Shown: positions 37,169-48,682 of the stretch, piece by piece
How the letters are laid out: the number at the start of each line of letters is the position of its first letter
How positions within the stretch are numbered: the first letter of the stretch is position 1
Source: Panax quinquefolius
Taxonomy: Eukaryota; Streptophyta; Magnoliopsida; Apiales; Araliaceae
Direction of reading: 5' to 3'
Length of the DNA stretch: 64,000 nt
Assembly: GCA_020205615.1 (NCBI GenBank)
Contig: CM035162.1
Span: 37,934,464-37,998,463 of the forward strand
The notes under the pieces: model-generated
Databases searched by the model: none
Told to the model about the DNA's origin: nothing
The model's input: the letters and a program-made list of their open reading frames with translations, nothing else
Made by a program: the position numbers and the translations under genes

Positions 37169-38000
37169 TATAGGCCACATAATTAATTACCAAACCCATA
37201 AATAAAATGAGTAAATTAATACAGTATGTAAGCCCAATAATTATATAAATAGTAGAGACCACATAAGAAAACAAAATATTCTAACACACACTACACACTA
37301 CACACACAAAGAGAGGAAGGTGTATGTTCACGTAAGCAGCTTCAGTTGTCTCATCATTACATTTGCACCCCAACCATTATCTCTGGAATTTTATGGTAAG
37401 TTCACTTCATGTACAATACAATACTGACATACATCGAGAGGGTGATCTCTTCGCCTACATATCAACACTGTATTAATCATAAAATAACTTTTCATGAAAT
37501 TCATTTTATACTAACCACTCTCATCATCTCTTCTCTTTTCTTATGTGTCTTGTACTTCCCTAGCTAGTCTAGTCGGTATGTAAAATTTTTGTGTTCTTCC
37601 TTTTTTTTTTCTTCTAAACATGTTACATAATTAATGACCTTTTATAAAGTAACACCATCATATATCCAATTTGTTTTGGTTAGCACGTGAAAACAAAAAG
37701 TTAAAGTGACCTTCTAAACAATTGTCTCTCTTGTGACTAATAAGATATATTGGAGGAGTATCTTTTTCTTCTTTTTCTTTTCCAAAATTTCATGCCAATA
37801 TATTCAGTCTTCCGAGAAACTACAATTAGTATATTATTAGTACACGAAATTTATTAAAATTATAAAATTATTTTAATATATTATATATAAAGAAAAATTA
37901 AACAAAATTTTAATTAGTAATAAAAACTACACTACATATATATATATAGGAAAATCACTAGCTACTTCTCTTTTAATGTAGCGTTATTATAACTATAAAT
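37169..38000 (+). promoter_or_regulatory. Promoter-like and 5'-leader-like stretch without a coding exon
   Basis: A TATA-like TTATATAAATAG at about 37,241 is followed, 30-60 bp on, by an AC-rich leader (ACACACTACACACTACACAC) and GAGAGGAAGG. At 37,394 the sequence TTTTATG|GTAAGT matches a consensus plant 5' splice site. No coding exon follows that I can recognise. It could be the start of a non-coding transcript or of a gene whose body was lost. Confidence 0.35.
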
Positions 38001-38028
38001 TTTGTTCTAGCTAGCTAGCTAGAACAAA
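38001..38028. repeat. 28-bp perfect palindrome
   Basis: The half-site TTTGTTCTAGCTAG is followed directly by its exact reverse complement; the core is CTAG repeated. Confidence 0.9.
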
Positions 38029-38132
38029 GAAATGATAATGTCACATTAGAACTCCATTATTTCGAGTAGCTAGCCAGAGTTTACTTAACTATAAAAGTTC
38101 TATACCTTGTACACATGAAGGAAAAGTCATGG

Positions 38133-38410
38133 CAGACCGGTTTATTGGACAAGAAAATTTAACATATTCATTTATTTATTTTTTGATTGCGACTCTCAAA
38201 AAATATATAGTAATTATTTTAACAAAAATATTTACAAAATATAGTGTTTTATGTGTAATTTGGATATATATACAAAAAACAGTATATACAGTCACAATCA
38301 ATACTAAAACACTATATTTTGTAAAAATTTATGTTGGAATAAATACTATACATTTTTTGGGAGTCACAATAAAAAAAAAATCTAATTTTCCGGTCCAATA
38401 AACCGATCTG
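38133..38410. mobile_element. 278-bp hairpin MITE
   Basis: The left arm starts CAGACCGGTTTATTGGAC and the right arm ends GTCCAATAAACCGATCTG. The complementarity continues to the middle (ATTGCGACTCTC against GGGAGTCACAAT; TTTACAAAATATAGTGTTTTA on both arms). The frame at 38,129-38,401 is a translation of this hairpin. I could not identify a target duplication. Confidence 0.8.
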
Positions 38411-38495
38411 TGTAGAAGGATTCATATATAAAGGTCAGTAGGTCACCCCCAAATTGTGGTGAGACTCATAGTAAATGCCTTGTAGCATAAACATA

Positions 38496-39608
38496 GGGCA
38501 AATGGTCAAAAAAGTCCCTGAAGTTTATCTCGATGTCCCACTTGCACCTTAAATTAATTTTTTTTTTCCAAAAGTACCCTTAATGTTACATTTTTTGGGT
38601 CGTCCGTGCCCCTGCCGTTAACAGAAGACAAACAAGGTTAAAATGTGATGACGTGACATGCTTAAATATAAAATATATTCTAAATAAAACAATATATATC
38701 ATTTAATCAAAACAAAAAATACTAAAATTCAAAAAAAAAAAAGCATAACATATTTACATCATTTAATCAAAATAATAAAATTCAAATTATTTTGTTAATT
38801 AATCAAAACAACTAATTAAATAAAATGAGTTGTATAACATATTTACATCATTTAATCAAAATACTAAAATTCAAAACATAACATATTTACATCAAACACT
38901 AATTAAAAAAATACTAAAATACTAATTAAAAAAATACTAAAATACTAAAAAAATCAAATTAAAAAATACTAAAATTTAAATTATTTTGTTAATTAATCAA
39001 AACAACAAAATTCAAATTACATCATTAAACTACTAAAATCATAATACTAAATACTAATTAATATAAAAATTTTAAATTAGTATTTAGTATTATGATTTTA
39101 GTATTTAATGATGTAATTTGAATTTTTGTTGTTTTGATTAATTAACAAAATAATTTAAATTTTAGTATTTTTAGTATTTTTTAATTTGATTTTTTAGTAT
39201 TTTAGTATTTTCTTTAATTAGTATTTGATGTAAATATGTTATGTTTTGAATTTTAGTATTTTAATTAAATGTTGTAAATATGTTATACAACTTATTTTAT
39301 TTAATTAGTTGTTTTGATTAGTTAACAAAATAATTTGAATTTTATTATTTTGATTAAATGATGTAAATATATTATGCTTTTTTTATTTTGAATTTTAGTA
39401 TTTTTTTATTTTGATTAAATGATATATATTATTTTATTTAGAATATATTTTATATTTAAGCCTCCACGTCCGTTTGTCTTCTGTTAACGGTAGGGGCACG
39501 GACGACCCAAAAAATGTAACCTTAAGAGTACTTTTAGAAAAAAAATTAGTTTAAAGTACAAGTGGAACATCGAGATAAACATCAGGGACTTTTTTGACCC
39601 TTTGTCCC
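38496..39608. mobile_element. 1.1-kb foldback element with 9-bp target duplication
   Basis: The ends GGGCAAATGGTCAAAAAAGT and its inverted partner (ACTTTTTTGACCCTTTGTCCC) bound arms that stay complementary almost to the centre near 39,060. They include GTCGTCCGTGCCCC against its inverse, and repeated ACATATTTACATCATTTAAT words. ATAAACATA (9 bp) flanks it at 38,487-38,495 and 39,609-39,617, which points to the Mutator-like superfamily. It is non-coding. A relative lies at 42,527. Confidence 0.9.
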
Positions 39609-39617
39609 ATAAACATA

Positions 39618-40217
39618 TGTTTAGGGTTCAAACTTTTAGATAACCATTTTTGGACATGAGGGTAATCAATACGCGCTAAGGATAATAGTTGCAAGTGGTA
39701 ACTCCGTTTTAAAATTAAAAATAAAATTTGATTTTTGAGATCAAATTGACTTATTAAATTTTAAAATTGGTATGATTTGTAAAAATTTAAAAAGAAATAA
39801 ATTTTGTGATTAATAATCTTTGTTACATACTATATAATTATAATAATTGTATCAAATAAAATTAAATAAATTTACATCAATTTAAAATTTAGTATGTCAT
39901 AGATTAATTTCAAAAGTCAATTGAATCTTTAATTTTGGAATTGAGGGTAGCATAGCTTTGTCCCAAAATGTGGATTCACTAGTGAAAATCAAAATTTGAG
40001 AATAAATGACTTTAACGTAATTACATGAAAAGATCACAAATTACTTAAATATAAATAGAGTGATAAATAAAATCTTGAAAGAGATCTATCAGTCTTGTTC
40101 TAAAACAAGAAAAAGATTTTATTTTATTTTATTTTGGAAAAGGTAGAATGTCATTTTTGGACCAAAAGGTTTCAAATCCACTTCCAAATAGTAGCTAGGT
40201 GCATTCAATTAATTATA
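39618..40217. other. Intergenic DNA, no gene seen
   Basis: AT-rich, with no recognisable element ends or coding region. Confidence 0.5.
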
Positions 40218-40353
40218 GGAAAATTATATTTTCACATGTAATTTTAATATTTTTACATGTGTTCTTCTCACATAAAGGTGTGACCGAATCTATTTTATTG
40301 TGAGAGAAAATCATGCAAAAATATCAAAATTATATATAAAAATAGTGTTCCCC
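40218..40353. mobile_element. 136-bp hairpin MITE, copy 1
   Basis: GGAAAATTATATTTTCACAT at the left pairs with an inverted ATAAAAATAGTGTTCCCC at the right. Flanks TTAATTATA and TTAATTAAT agree at 7 of 9 positions and are probably a decayed 9-bp duplication. It has the same length and pattern as the copy at 41,529. Confidence 0.7.
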
Positions 40354-40651
40354 TTAATTAATCCATCACATCATTATGCCCATTACTTTCATGTAGATTT
40401 CCATGATAGCTCAATAATCATCCTTAAAAAGAGGCATTTTTGTAATGCGAGAGCGACAAAAAGGCTTACTAAACATTAAAAAATAAATTGATACTCATTT
40501 AATCTATTGATATGACTCACTTTTATTATTATAAGAGTCGAGGGTTCGATTCTGATTGACATATATTAAAAAAAATTCAACTTCGCTCGCAATGAAAATT
40601 TAAAATAATAATTATTCTTTCCCCAACCTAGATCCCTAAGTAATTCTCTCT

Positions 40652-40730
40652 CCCAAACCCCCCCACTCTCACCCCCACCCCCACCCCCACCCCAACCCCC
40701 ACCCAACCCAACCCAACCCAACCCTAAACC
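40652..40730 (-). repeat. C-rich, partly telomere-like tract
   Basis: Runs of ACCCCC give way to ACCCA units and finally ACCCTAAACC, which contains one plant telomere unit (CCCTAAA). The minus strand is therefore G-rich with many G3-G7 runs. Confidence 0.8.
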
Positions 40731-40888
40731 TAGATTCTCCTCCACCCCAAAGTTAGGGTAAATTATCCTAATAATATTAGGATATTCAAAAAAAAAAATC
40801 TATGTACACATTCAAATTATATATTTAAAAACACCAAGTATAAAATAAACCAATGCTAGAATAGTCATTTATGTAATACTCCCTCCCT

Positions 40889-41418
40889 CAGTGGCGAAGC
40901 CAAGAATTTTTATCAATGGGGTCGAAATTATTACTAAGTTACAAAGAATTTTGCGGAGGTTCGGGGGCAGCGCCCTCGAACTATTTTTTAATACTTTATA
41001 CTTTCTAGTATATATATATATATACACACTATATTACAATAAAAATATAATGAGTAATAATATATGGTATATATACACTATATTGTCTCATAATAGACTT
41101 TTTTAATCACAACTGTTCATAAGTAAGTAATTCATTATTTATTTTTAAAATAATATATATTAGATTATTATTTAGTTTAAAATATTATAGAGAGATACGT
41201 ATATTGAGAAGATATGAGTAAATATGTGGTTAAAATTTGATTGACCAAGTTATAAATTTTCAATTTAATCCCGTATAATAGAAAATTTATAAAATTTTAA
41301 TGGAGTCAATTTATATATAATACTTAAAATTTTTAAAATTTATCTTATATTATAAAACAATTTTTTTTTTTCCAGTAGAATCGACTGACCCCACAAAATC
41401 TGTGTGGCTTCGCCACTG
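40889..41418. mobile_element. 530-bp hAT-type MITE
   Basis: The ends CAGTGGCGAAGCCA and TGGCTTCGCCACTG are exact inverted copies. The 8-bp target duplication CCCTCCCT occurs at 40,881-40,888 and 41,419-41,426; eight bases is the hAT value. The frame at 40,891-41,106 is internal to it and is not a gene. The target looks like the end of a Stowaway-type MITE. Confidence 0.9.
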
Positions 41419-41528
41419 CCCTCCCTCGATTTCATAAAAAAAAGGCCTTATCCATTAATTTCTTTAAAGAAGTACGATTTTCATTGATTATGATAAATAT
41501 TATAACATATACTATAACATTTTCAAAT

Positions 41529-41664
41529 GGGAATTGATATTTTCATATATATTTTTTAATATTTTCACATGTTCCTCTCTCATATGAACGTATGACGGGT
41601 TCCACTTTTATGTGAGAAGGACCATATGGAAATATCAAAAACAAATGTGAAAATAGTGATCCCC
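41529..41664. mobile_element. 136-bp hairpin MITE, copy 2, 9-bp target duplication
   Basis: The left arm GGGAATTGATATTTTCATAT pairs with the inverted ATGTGAAAATAGTGATCCCC. TTTTCAAAT is repeated exactly at 41,520-41,528 and 41,665-41,673, indicating a Mutator-type 9-bp duplication. Confidence 0.85.
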
Positions 41665-41673
41665 TTTTCAAAT

Positions 41674-42270
41674 TTATAATCATAATTTTATATCAGAGAT
41701 ATTATTATTAAATTAAAATATCCAATAAATTAGTGAATAAATTTATTGAATATTTAATTTTAATATAGAACACAAATATATTCTTGGAATTTATAAATTT
41801 TATTATTTTCTTTAAAGAGAAAGAGTAATGACTAGAAAAATCTTTAATTGAGAGAAAGCAAAAGCCATGACATGGTGATTATCAAGTGGATTAAGGGTCC
41901 ACCTCAGGGGAAAGTTGGGAAGGTTCAATAAAGGGACCATAAATCTGGCTGGTGAACATATTCACTGTTCTTCATCATTATATCAGACTTGGTAAATAGA
42001 TGGACACTTTTCTCCAAACTCTGTTAGCTACAAACCTACTATTTATGATCAAGTTAAGATTAGGGCGTAAAAAGATGTTGACATTCCCTTAAACTTGCTT
42101 CCTAATCCATCATTTTTATGTATAAAAGAATTATTTATGATATATATATATATAGTTATAAATCTCTATAAAAGTACAATTAGTTAACTTAAAAAATAGT
42201 TAAATATATAACTAATTGCAATGATAACTTAATTAGTCCATCAAATTAACTAAAATTCTTTGCATCAAAT

Positions 42271-42273
<3 letters not shown>
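41674..42273. other. Intergenic DNA, no gene seen
   Basis: No convincing coding region or element ends were found. Confidence 0.5.
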
Positions 42274-42334
<61 letters not shown>

Positions 42335-42335
42335 G
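42274..42335. repeat. CA then TA microsatellite
   Basis: More than twenty CA units run directly into TA units. A second pure AT run lies at about 42,492-42,525. Confidence 0.95.
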
Positions 42336-42489
42336 GCGATATTATATGGAAATTATGATCAGATTATCGAATGAATCCTTAACTGCGACGATCTGTCATT
42401 CAAAAAGCCCATAACGTATATGTTATTGGCTTTAGCAGTTGGATAAACTCAAATTGTTAGACAAAAGATTAAAGATGGTCCCAATAATC

Positions 42490-42526
<37 letters not shown>

Positions 42527-42528
<2 letters not shown>

Positions 42529-44004
42529 CAAAGAAAAAACCCCCTAATGTTTACCTTGGATATCTCACTTCCATCCTAAACTAATTTTTTTTTTCCAAAA
42601 GTACCCTTAACATTAATATTTTGGGTAAAAATACGCTTTCTTGAATAAGAAAAGATAAACTGACGTTAAAATTTGATGATGGCATGCTTAAATATAATAA
42701 AAATTTTAAATAAAACAATATATATCATTTAATCAAAACAAAAAATACTAAAATTCAAAATAAAAAAAGCATAACATATTTACATCATTTAATCAAAATA
42801 CTAAAATTCAAAACATAACATATTTACATCAAATACTAATTAAAAAATACAAAATACTAAAAAAAATAATTTAAAAAATACTAAAATACTAACATTCTGT
42901 TTTTTTAAAAATTCTATTTTAAAAAAGTCTGTTTTTAAAAATTCTATTATACTAAAAATTCTGTTTTTTAAAAAAACTGTTTTTAAAAAGTTCCTTTTTA
43001 AAAAAATATGTTTTTTTTAAAATTCTGTTTTTTAAAAAATCTTCTTTTAAAAGTTCGGTTTTTTTAAAAGTTTGTTTAAAAAAATTCAATTTTTTAAAAA
43101 TTCTTTTTTAAAAGAAAATCTATTTTTAAAAATTCTGTTTTTTTTTTTTAAGAACTGTTTTTAAAAAGTTCTGTTTTTTTTTAAATTCTGTTTTTAAAAA
43201 TTCTGTTTTTTTTAAAAAAGCTGTTTTTAAAAAAATCTATTTTTTTAAAAAATTGCTTTTAAAAAGTTTCGTTTTTTTAAAAATTCTATTTTTTTAAAAA
43301 ATGTTTTTTAAAAATATTTTTTTTAAAAAGAAGCTGTTTTAAAAAAATTCTTTTTTTTTAAAAAATCTGCTTTTAAAAAGTCTATTTTTTAAAAAAATCT
43401 GTTTTTAAAAATTCTATTTTTTTAAAAAACTGCTTTAAAAAGTTCTGTTTTTTTTAAAAATTTTGTTTTTAAAAATTTGTTTTAAAAATTCTGTTTTTTA
43501 AAAATTCTTTTTTTAAAAAAACTGTTTTAAAAATTCTATTTTTTTAAAAAAAACTGCTTTTAAAAAGTTCTGTTTTTTTTTAAATTCTGTTTTAAAAATT
43601 CTGTTTTTTTAAAAAAAAAAAGCTGTTTTTAAAAATCTATTTTTTTTTAAAAAATTGCTTTTAAAAAGTTTCATTTTTTTAAAATTCTATTTTAAAAATT
43701 TTTTTTTTTTTTTTAAGAAGCTGTTTTAAAAAATTCTGTTTTTTTTTTAAAATCTGCTTTTAAAAAGTCTATTTTTTAAAAAATCTGTTTTAAAAATTCT
43801 GTTTTTTTAAAAAGCTGTTTTTTTAAAAATTCTTTTTTTTAAAAAACTGCTTTTTAAAAGTTCCGCTTTTTTAAAAAAATTATGTTAACGCCAGGAAAGT
43901 GTGCGGCAAAAATATAACGTTAAAGTACTTTTTAGAAAAAATTTAGTTTAGGGTTGGAAGTGGGACGTCCGCAGAACATCGCGATTTTTTTTGCACCTTT
44001 GCCC
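42527..44004. mobile_element. 1.5-kb foldback element with expanded interior
   Basis: A relative of 38,496-39,608: the left end GGCAAAGAAAAAACCCCCTA and the right end TTTTTGCACCTTTGCC are inverted, and the left arm shares ACTTCCATCCTAAACTAATT-like and 'ACATATTTACATCATTTAAT' words with the first element. From about 42,890 to 43,880 the interior consists of roughly forty short units of the type AAAAATTCTGTTTTTTT, alternating T and A runs. The flanks are both TA repeats, so a target duplication cannot be read. Confidence 0.75.
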
Positions 44005-44460
44005 ATATATATATAATAAACTTACAAGTAGGGTTTGCCAACTTACTATCAATAATGAACTGAAAAAGATGCATCCTTAATATGATCGGACAGACGAACC
44101 ACCACTAAATAAATACTCCATCTGTCAGCAAAAGATGAACAAATTAAAATTTTCACACATTATTTAAAAAATAGAGGAAAAAATAAAATTTTAAATTTAT
44201 CCTTAGGACGAAGTGAATAATGTAAAATACTTTTTTATGAAATAAAAGTATTCAATTTTTTCTTATAATTACTATTACGGTAAGATGGTTAAATTGATAA
44301 AATATTTAAATTTATCCTTAGTGGACAACAAGAGATTATATATATATATATAGTGATGAATAATGTAAGGCGCCTTGATTTTATGAAATAAAAGTATTCA
44401 ATTTTCTTATAATTACTTATTGGGTAAATGGTTAAATTGATAAAAGTTAAAGTTAAAGGG
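44005..44460. repeat. Diverged tandem duplication of about 150 bp
   Basis: The phrase AAATTTATCCTTAG...GAATAATGTAA...ATGAAATAAAAGTATTCAATTTT...ATGGTTAAATTGATAAAA occurs twice, near 44,190-44,302 and 44,309-44,446, the second with an AT insertion. No gene is present. Confidence 0.7.
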
Positions 44461-46019
44461 TGATATATGAAATTTTTCAAAAATACGTAAGTGGTTATAA
44501 AATATTCATCATTGTTCATTTGTATTCGTTTAGGAATATTCGTTTGGTTTTAATATTCGTGGAATATTACTACATACGGGGAATATTAAATGAATATGGT
44601 AGCATTGACTTTTATTATGTAATGCATGAGAATAAGCATTGAATGAAGAAAGCACAAATATGAAGTTTTTTATAAATAACTAGCGTAGTTATTCTGAAAT
44701 ACTTATATTTGTTGAAATACAAAATAAAATGAATACGCGCTTATCGTTGTTGCATAAGATGATATTACACTCAATTATTGATTTTTTACGTGAAGGTCTT
44801 TCTACTCGATAATTGTTACGATAATTACTGTTCAATATTTTATTTTTGATTCAATAATTGTTGCGTTGATATTTTATATTACTTTGTTGTTTTAATAATT
44901 GTCACTACACAAAGATTTTCCATTATCGAAGCGATAATTCATATTATCTAATAATATTATTAGATAACATTATTGGCGATGTCTGAAAGTTACGTACAGA
45001 AGAAGTTTTGGTCACCTAATTGCGGCATGCATGAGGAGAAATTAAATTATTGAAAAAGCCCTCTTTCCCAGAGGCTATCGCGGTTGTTTGTCATTATTGT
45101 GATTCTGTAATATTATTTGTGAATAATTAATTATTGATTTATATGATGAGAAAAATATTCATTTTATGTGGATATATAGATGGAGAAAATTTTTAAAGTA
45201 ATAATTGTTGAAAATTTATATTTTATCTTTTCGATAAAATAATATTTTATTATATTATTATAATATAATAATGATGATATTTTTGAATGAATGTGTGATA
45301 TATGAGTATATAAGGAGGAAGAGTATTTTTGTTGCATGATTAACACATGTTTTGTGTGTCATGGACCCCATTTCTTGATCGAAATTTGATTATAAATAGA
45401 AAATCGCTCATATGTGGATTTCTTGGCCAATTTTTATTTGGAATTTGAAAAACTTTCTTCAGAAAGTTGTAGAAATTGAATTTCCTATATAAAGACGCGA
45501 GATTCAAATTTTCCGATAAAAGGACTATTTATTATGAATTATTGAAGTTCTAGATTAATTAATTATTATTATTTGGAGTTTTAAATAAATTAAATGAGAA
45601 AAAACGTTTTTAGTACTTGTTGGTGAGGTGTGGGCGATATTTGGACAAAATAAGTGTGCATAGGAAGTTAAGAAAAATATATTATTATTATATTAAATTT
45701 TCTAACTTTTGTGTTTTAAAGCGTTTTCTATAAATAATAGGGCTTAGGTTAGAATTGAAAATCACACCGAAACTCAAGTTTTCTCTCTATTTCTCTATAT
45801 TATCGAGTGTATTCTTGTGAGTATTTTGATATATTGAGTGTTGCTATACGTTGCAAGTTCGTTCAACATTATTCCAGTCAGAAGTACTGCTCTTTTGAGG
45901 TAAGGGATTGTAAGGGATAGTAAGGGAAATTATTTTATTCATAAATGATATTATTTCTTCAATATCATTATGCCGAAATATTAGTTGAAACTTTTTATCA
46001 AATTTGGAACTTTTTCATG

Positions 46020-46145
46020 TCGGGGTTACTATTCATGAGTTACTATTCATGAGTTACTATTCACGAGTTATTATTCACGAGTTACTATTCACGACGGGTT
46101 ACTATTCATGAGTTACTATTCACGAAGTTACTATTCACGGGTACT
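46020..46145 (+). repeat. Short tandem repeat of GAGTTACTATTCAC type
   Basis: About seven units of 14-17 bp with ATG/ACG variation lie inside the LTR. An inverted, more scattered version (GAATAGTAACTCGTGAATAA) lies at 63,350-63,535 in the related LTR. Confidence 0.85.
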
Positions 46146-46504
46146 ATTCACTACAAAATTGGTTTCTTTTTCTAACCAAATTATAGTTGATTTATGAATA
46201 TTACTCTGTAGATTAAAACTATGTATTGATTATATTGATTTTATTATCATATATAACATTTTATAATTCGATGTTGAAATTCTCTTTCACCTTTGGAGTG
46301 TAAAGATGGGTAGATTATTGGTATGATCATGACTAGGGTTCTCATTGGCGATGGTGAAAAGTTGAATTGTGGTGGTATGATCACTAACCGTATCAATTTA
46401 TAATTGAATATCTTTAAATTAAGTCAAATGTGAATCGATCAACATGGTTATAATTATTGTTTATATAAATTTTGAAATGATTATATATTTCTTTGAGATA
46501 TTAA

Positions 46505-46735
46505 TATATTTGGCTCAGAAGTGCAAATATGAATCGTTGATGAATATATTTGGCCCGTAGTGCAAATATGAATCGTTGAGGAATATCTTTGGCCCGTAGT
46601 GCAAAAGATGAATTGTTGATGAATATCTTTGGCCAGAGTGCAAAGATGACTGTTGTTGAATATCTTTGGCTGTAGTGCAAAGATGAACTATTGATGAATA
46701 TCTTTGGCCAGTAGTGCGTGCGAGATGAATTTATT
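46505..46735 (+). repeat. Tandem array of about six 40-bp units
   Basis: Units carry TATCTTTGGCCCGTAGTGCA followed by AAGATGAAT-GTTGATGAA. The core is the inverse of the GCACTAC..CCAAAGATA core found in the arrays at 21,590-22,718 and 62,985-63,125. Confidence 0.85.
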
Positions 46736-47214
46736 AGTATGATTATGAGCAGAACGTGATTTGGTATAACCACGATCTTTGATGTTTCGTAAAACACAGT
46801 GATGAAAATTATCTTCGTCTGAATGCGAAAAGGAATTTAGAACTACAATTATGATTATGAGTTATTCACATGATTGTGATGTAGAACTGTTGATTGATGT
46901 TACGAGGATAAAACATTGTTGGCGGACTTTTAACACGGAGAAGATAATAGACTTTTACGGTCTATTCGACTCTTCTAATGGATTGCTTCGTTCTACCGCA
47001 ACTATGGTTGAAAAGTTTTATCATCTACCATATGTTCTAAATCTCGATTTATTACCGTTAAAGGCTATTGATAATTTATTTATCTTTAGTCATGATATTG
47101 TTCTTCGAGCTAGTTGTGCTTCACCCTTCATTTCACAATTTCTTTCGTGTAATACGAGTGTAGTCGGGTTAGAAATGGGATAATAAGGGAATAGAATGGT
47201 GGTCTATAGATGTT

Positions 47215-47640
47215 GAGGGTGAGGTGAATTTAACTTGGAAGGTATTTTGCCACTATCATACAAGATGTCTAATGGCATACAACCTCATGTCATCTTAAGA
47301 CAGGTGGTCAGTGCTCTTTTCACTTGTCTTGAGTATATTTACAAACACTACCTATATAATCTTGGTGTTTGTTTGGAGTTTAATTCCCAATTAGAGACAA
47401 AGGAGATAATGATATGTCAAGAGAAGACTCACCATTGGGAAGAATATGATAGTAATCTTCTCGTTTTTCTTTGGGGTCTATTAGATCAACCAAAGATAAT
47501 TACGTAAGGCATATGATATCTATAATAACCTGCACGCACGACCTCCCATGTATATGAAGGTTTCCTTGAGCACTTCCCAAAGATTTTAATTTCTAAAATA
47601 GTTTTTGACTATACCTTTATGTAAGGTGTCATTGTGACGT
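47215..47640 (+). other. Unrelated insert inside the LTR, with a 90-codon open frame
   Basis: The sequence departs from all other LTR relatives here and rejoins them near 47,645. It contains an open frame from 47,235 to 47,507 (EGILPLSYKMSNGIQPHVIL and so on, ending LLDQPKIIT) that begins at TTG rather than ATG, which suggests an internal piece of a longer reading frame. I do not recognise the family. It could be captured host DNA or a part of the ancestral LTR lost in the relatives. Confidence 0.4.
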
Positions 47641-47932
47641 GCTATCTAAGGTTGGGTTGAGAGTTATAGTTGGTATATATTTGTATCCAAACTCACAACA
47701 TATTTGTTGTTGTATTTTGCACGACAATTGTTGTAATAAAATTGTAGTTGTTTTCTGTACCATGTATTTGGCGACTCATAATGGGTTGGATGGAATGGAC
47801 CTATTTTGGGGGTGTTACAAATAATTTATTTTTTTATATTAATTGAATCTACTAAATAACATAATTACCCTTGATTTGATGTATTTTATCTCATTCTTTT
47901 GGAGATAAAAATATTATATACAATTTTAATTC

Positions 47933-48601
47933 GGCAAAACTAATAAAATACTCACTGTAGTTGGCACATTTTACTGATTGCACTATTGAACTTTTAATTT
48001 TTTAAATTACCTCACTAAAGTAATTATTATTTGGAAATTGGATCATTTCGTTAAAAACTATAAACGGACATTAAATTTTTATCGACAAAACTAATGAATT
48101 ACCCACTGTAGTTGGTACGTTTTACTGATTACAACGTTGAACTTTTATTTTTTTAAATTACCTCATTAAACTAATTAATATTTTGAAATTGGGTCATTCT
48201 GTTATCTTTGTCTCACGAGTATTAAATCGTTTCAGTTTTTATCCAAGTGAAAAAAAAAGAAGAAAATAAATAAATTTGATTTCTTCTCTCTCTTCCTTCT
48301 CATCTCTCTCTTCTCCCCCTTCTTCCAGATCAAATAGATTTGCGTATTTTCTCTATCTAAAATCTATGAAAATTCCTAGATCCAAATACTCATAACATTG
48401 AATTGAGTTTCAAAGTTCAGCATTAGATATAACAATGGAGTCTGAATTCCCAACAACAACAACAACAACAACAACAGATAAAGTAAATGGTGTTGCACTA
48501 GGTTTCCTCCCTCTCACCTCCGACTATCAGCAGCCTTATGTCTCTGAACTTCTCTCATTCACTCTCGATCGCCTCCACAAGATTCACTCATTCCCCAATC
48601 G

Positions 48602-48682
<81 letters not shown>

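Larger units (their letters stand above)
44461..47819 (+). mobile_element. Diverged solo-type LTR related to the TGTGACGCC family
   Basis: In + orientation, opposite to the LARD-like element. GGGAATATTAAATG near 44,580, the 45,640-45,840 block (TTTCTATAAATAATAGGGCTTAGG...GAGTATTTTGATAT), AGGCTATTGATAATTTAT near 47,065 and the terminal ATTTGGCGACTCATAATGGG...TTTTGGGGGTGTTACA all match, inverted, the LTRs at 62,447 and 19,101. The left limit is approximate. No primer-binding site follows 47,819 and no second LTR in this orientation is in the window, so it is a solo LTR or a remnant. An unrelated insert lies at about 47,215-47,640. The frame at 46,851-47,183 is LTR sequence. Confidence 0.7.

Noticed and set aside
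37330..37360. AGCAGCTTCA similar to part of a miR167-complementary site
   Set aside because: Only about ten bases match and no hairpin precursor with a mature miR167 sequence is present.
38129..38401. 90-codon frame starting MADRFIGQENL
   Set aside because: It coincides with the 278-bp hairpin MITE and begins and ends at its inverted repeats.
40528..40560. GGGTTCGATTCTG resembling a tRNA B box, possible SINE
   Set aside because: No convincing A box at the right distance and no defined element ends or tail.
40891..41106. 71-codon frame starting MAKPRIFING
   Set aside because: It lies wholly inside the hAT-type MITE and starts in the terminal repeat.
44115..44160. ACTCCATCTGTCAGCAAAAG as a Stowaway end
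   Set aside because: Too diverged from the consensus and no partner end was found.
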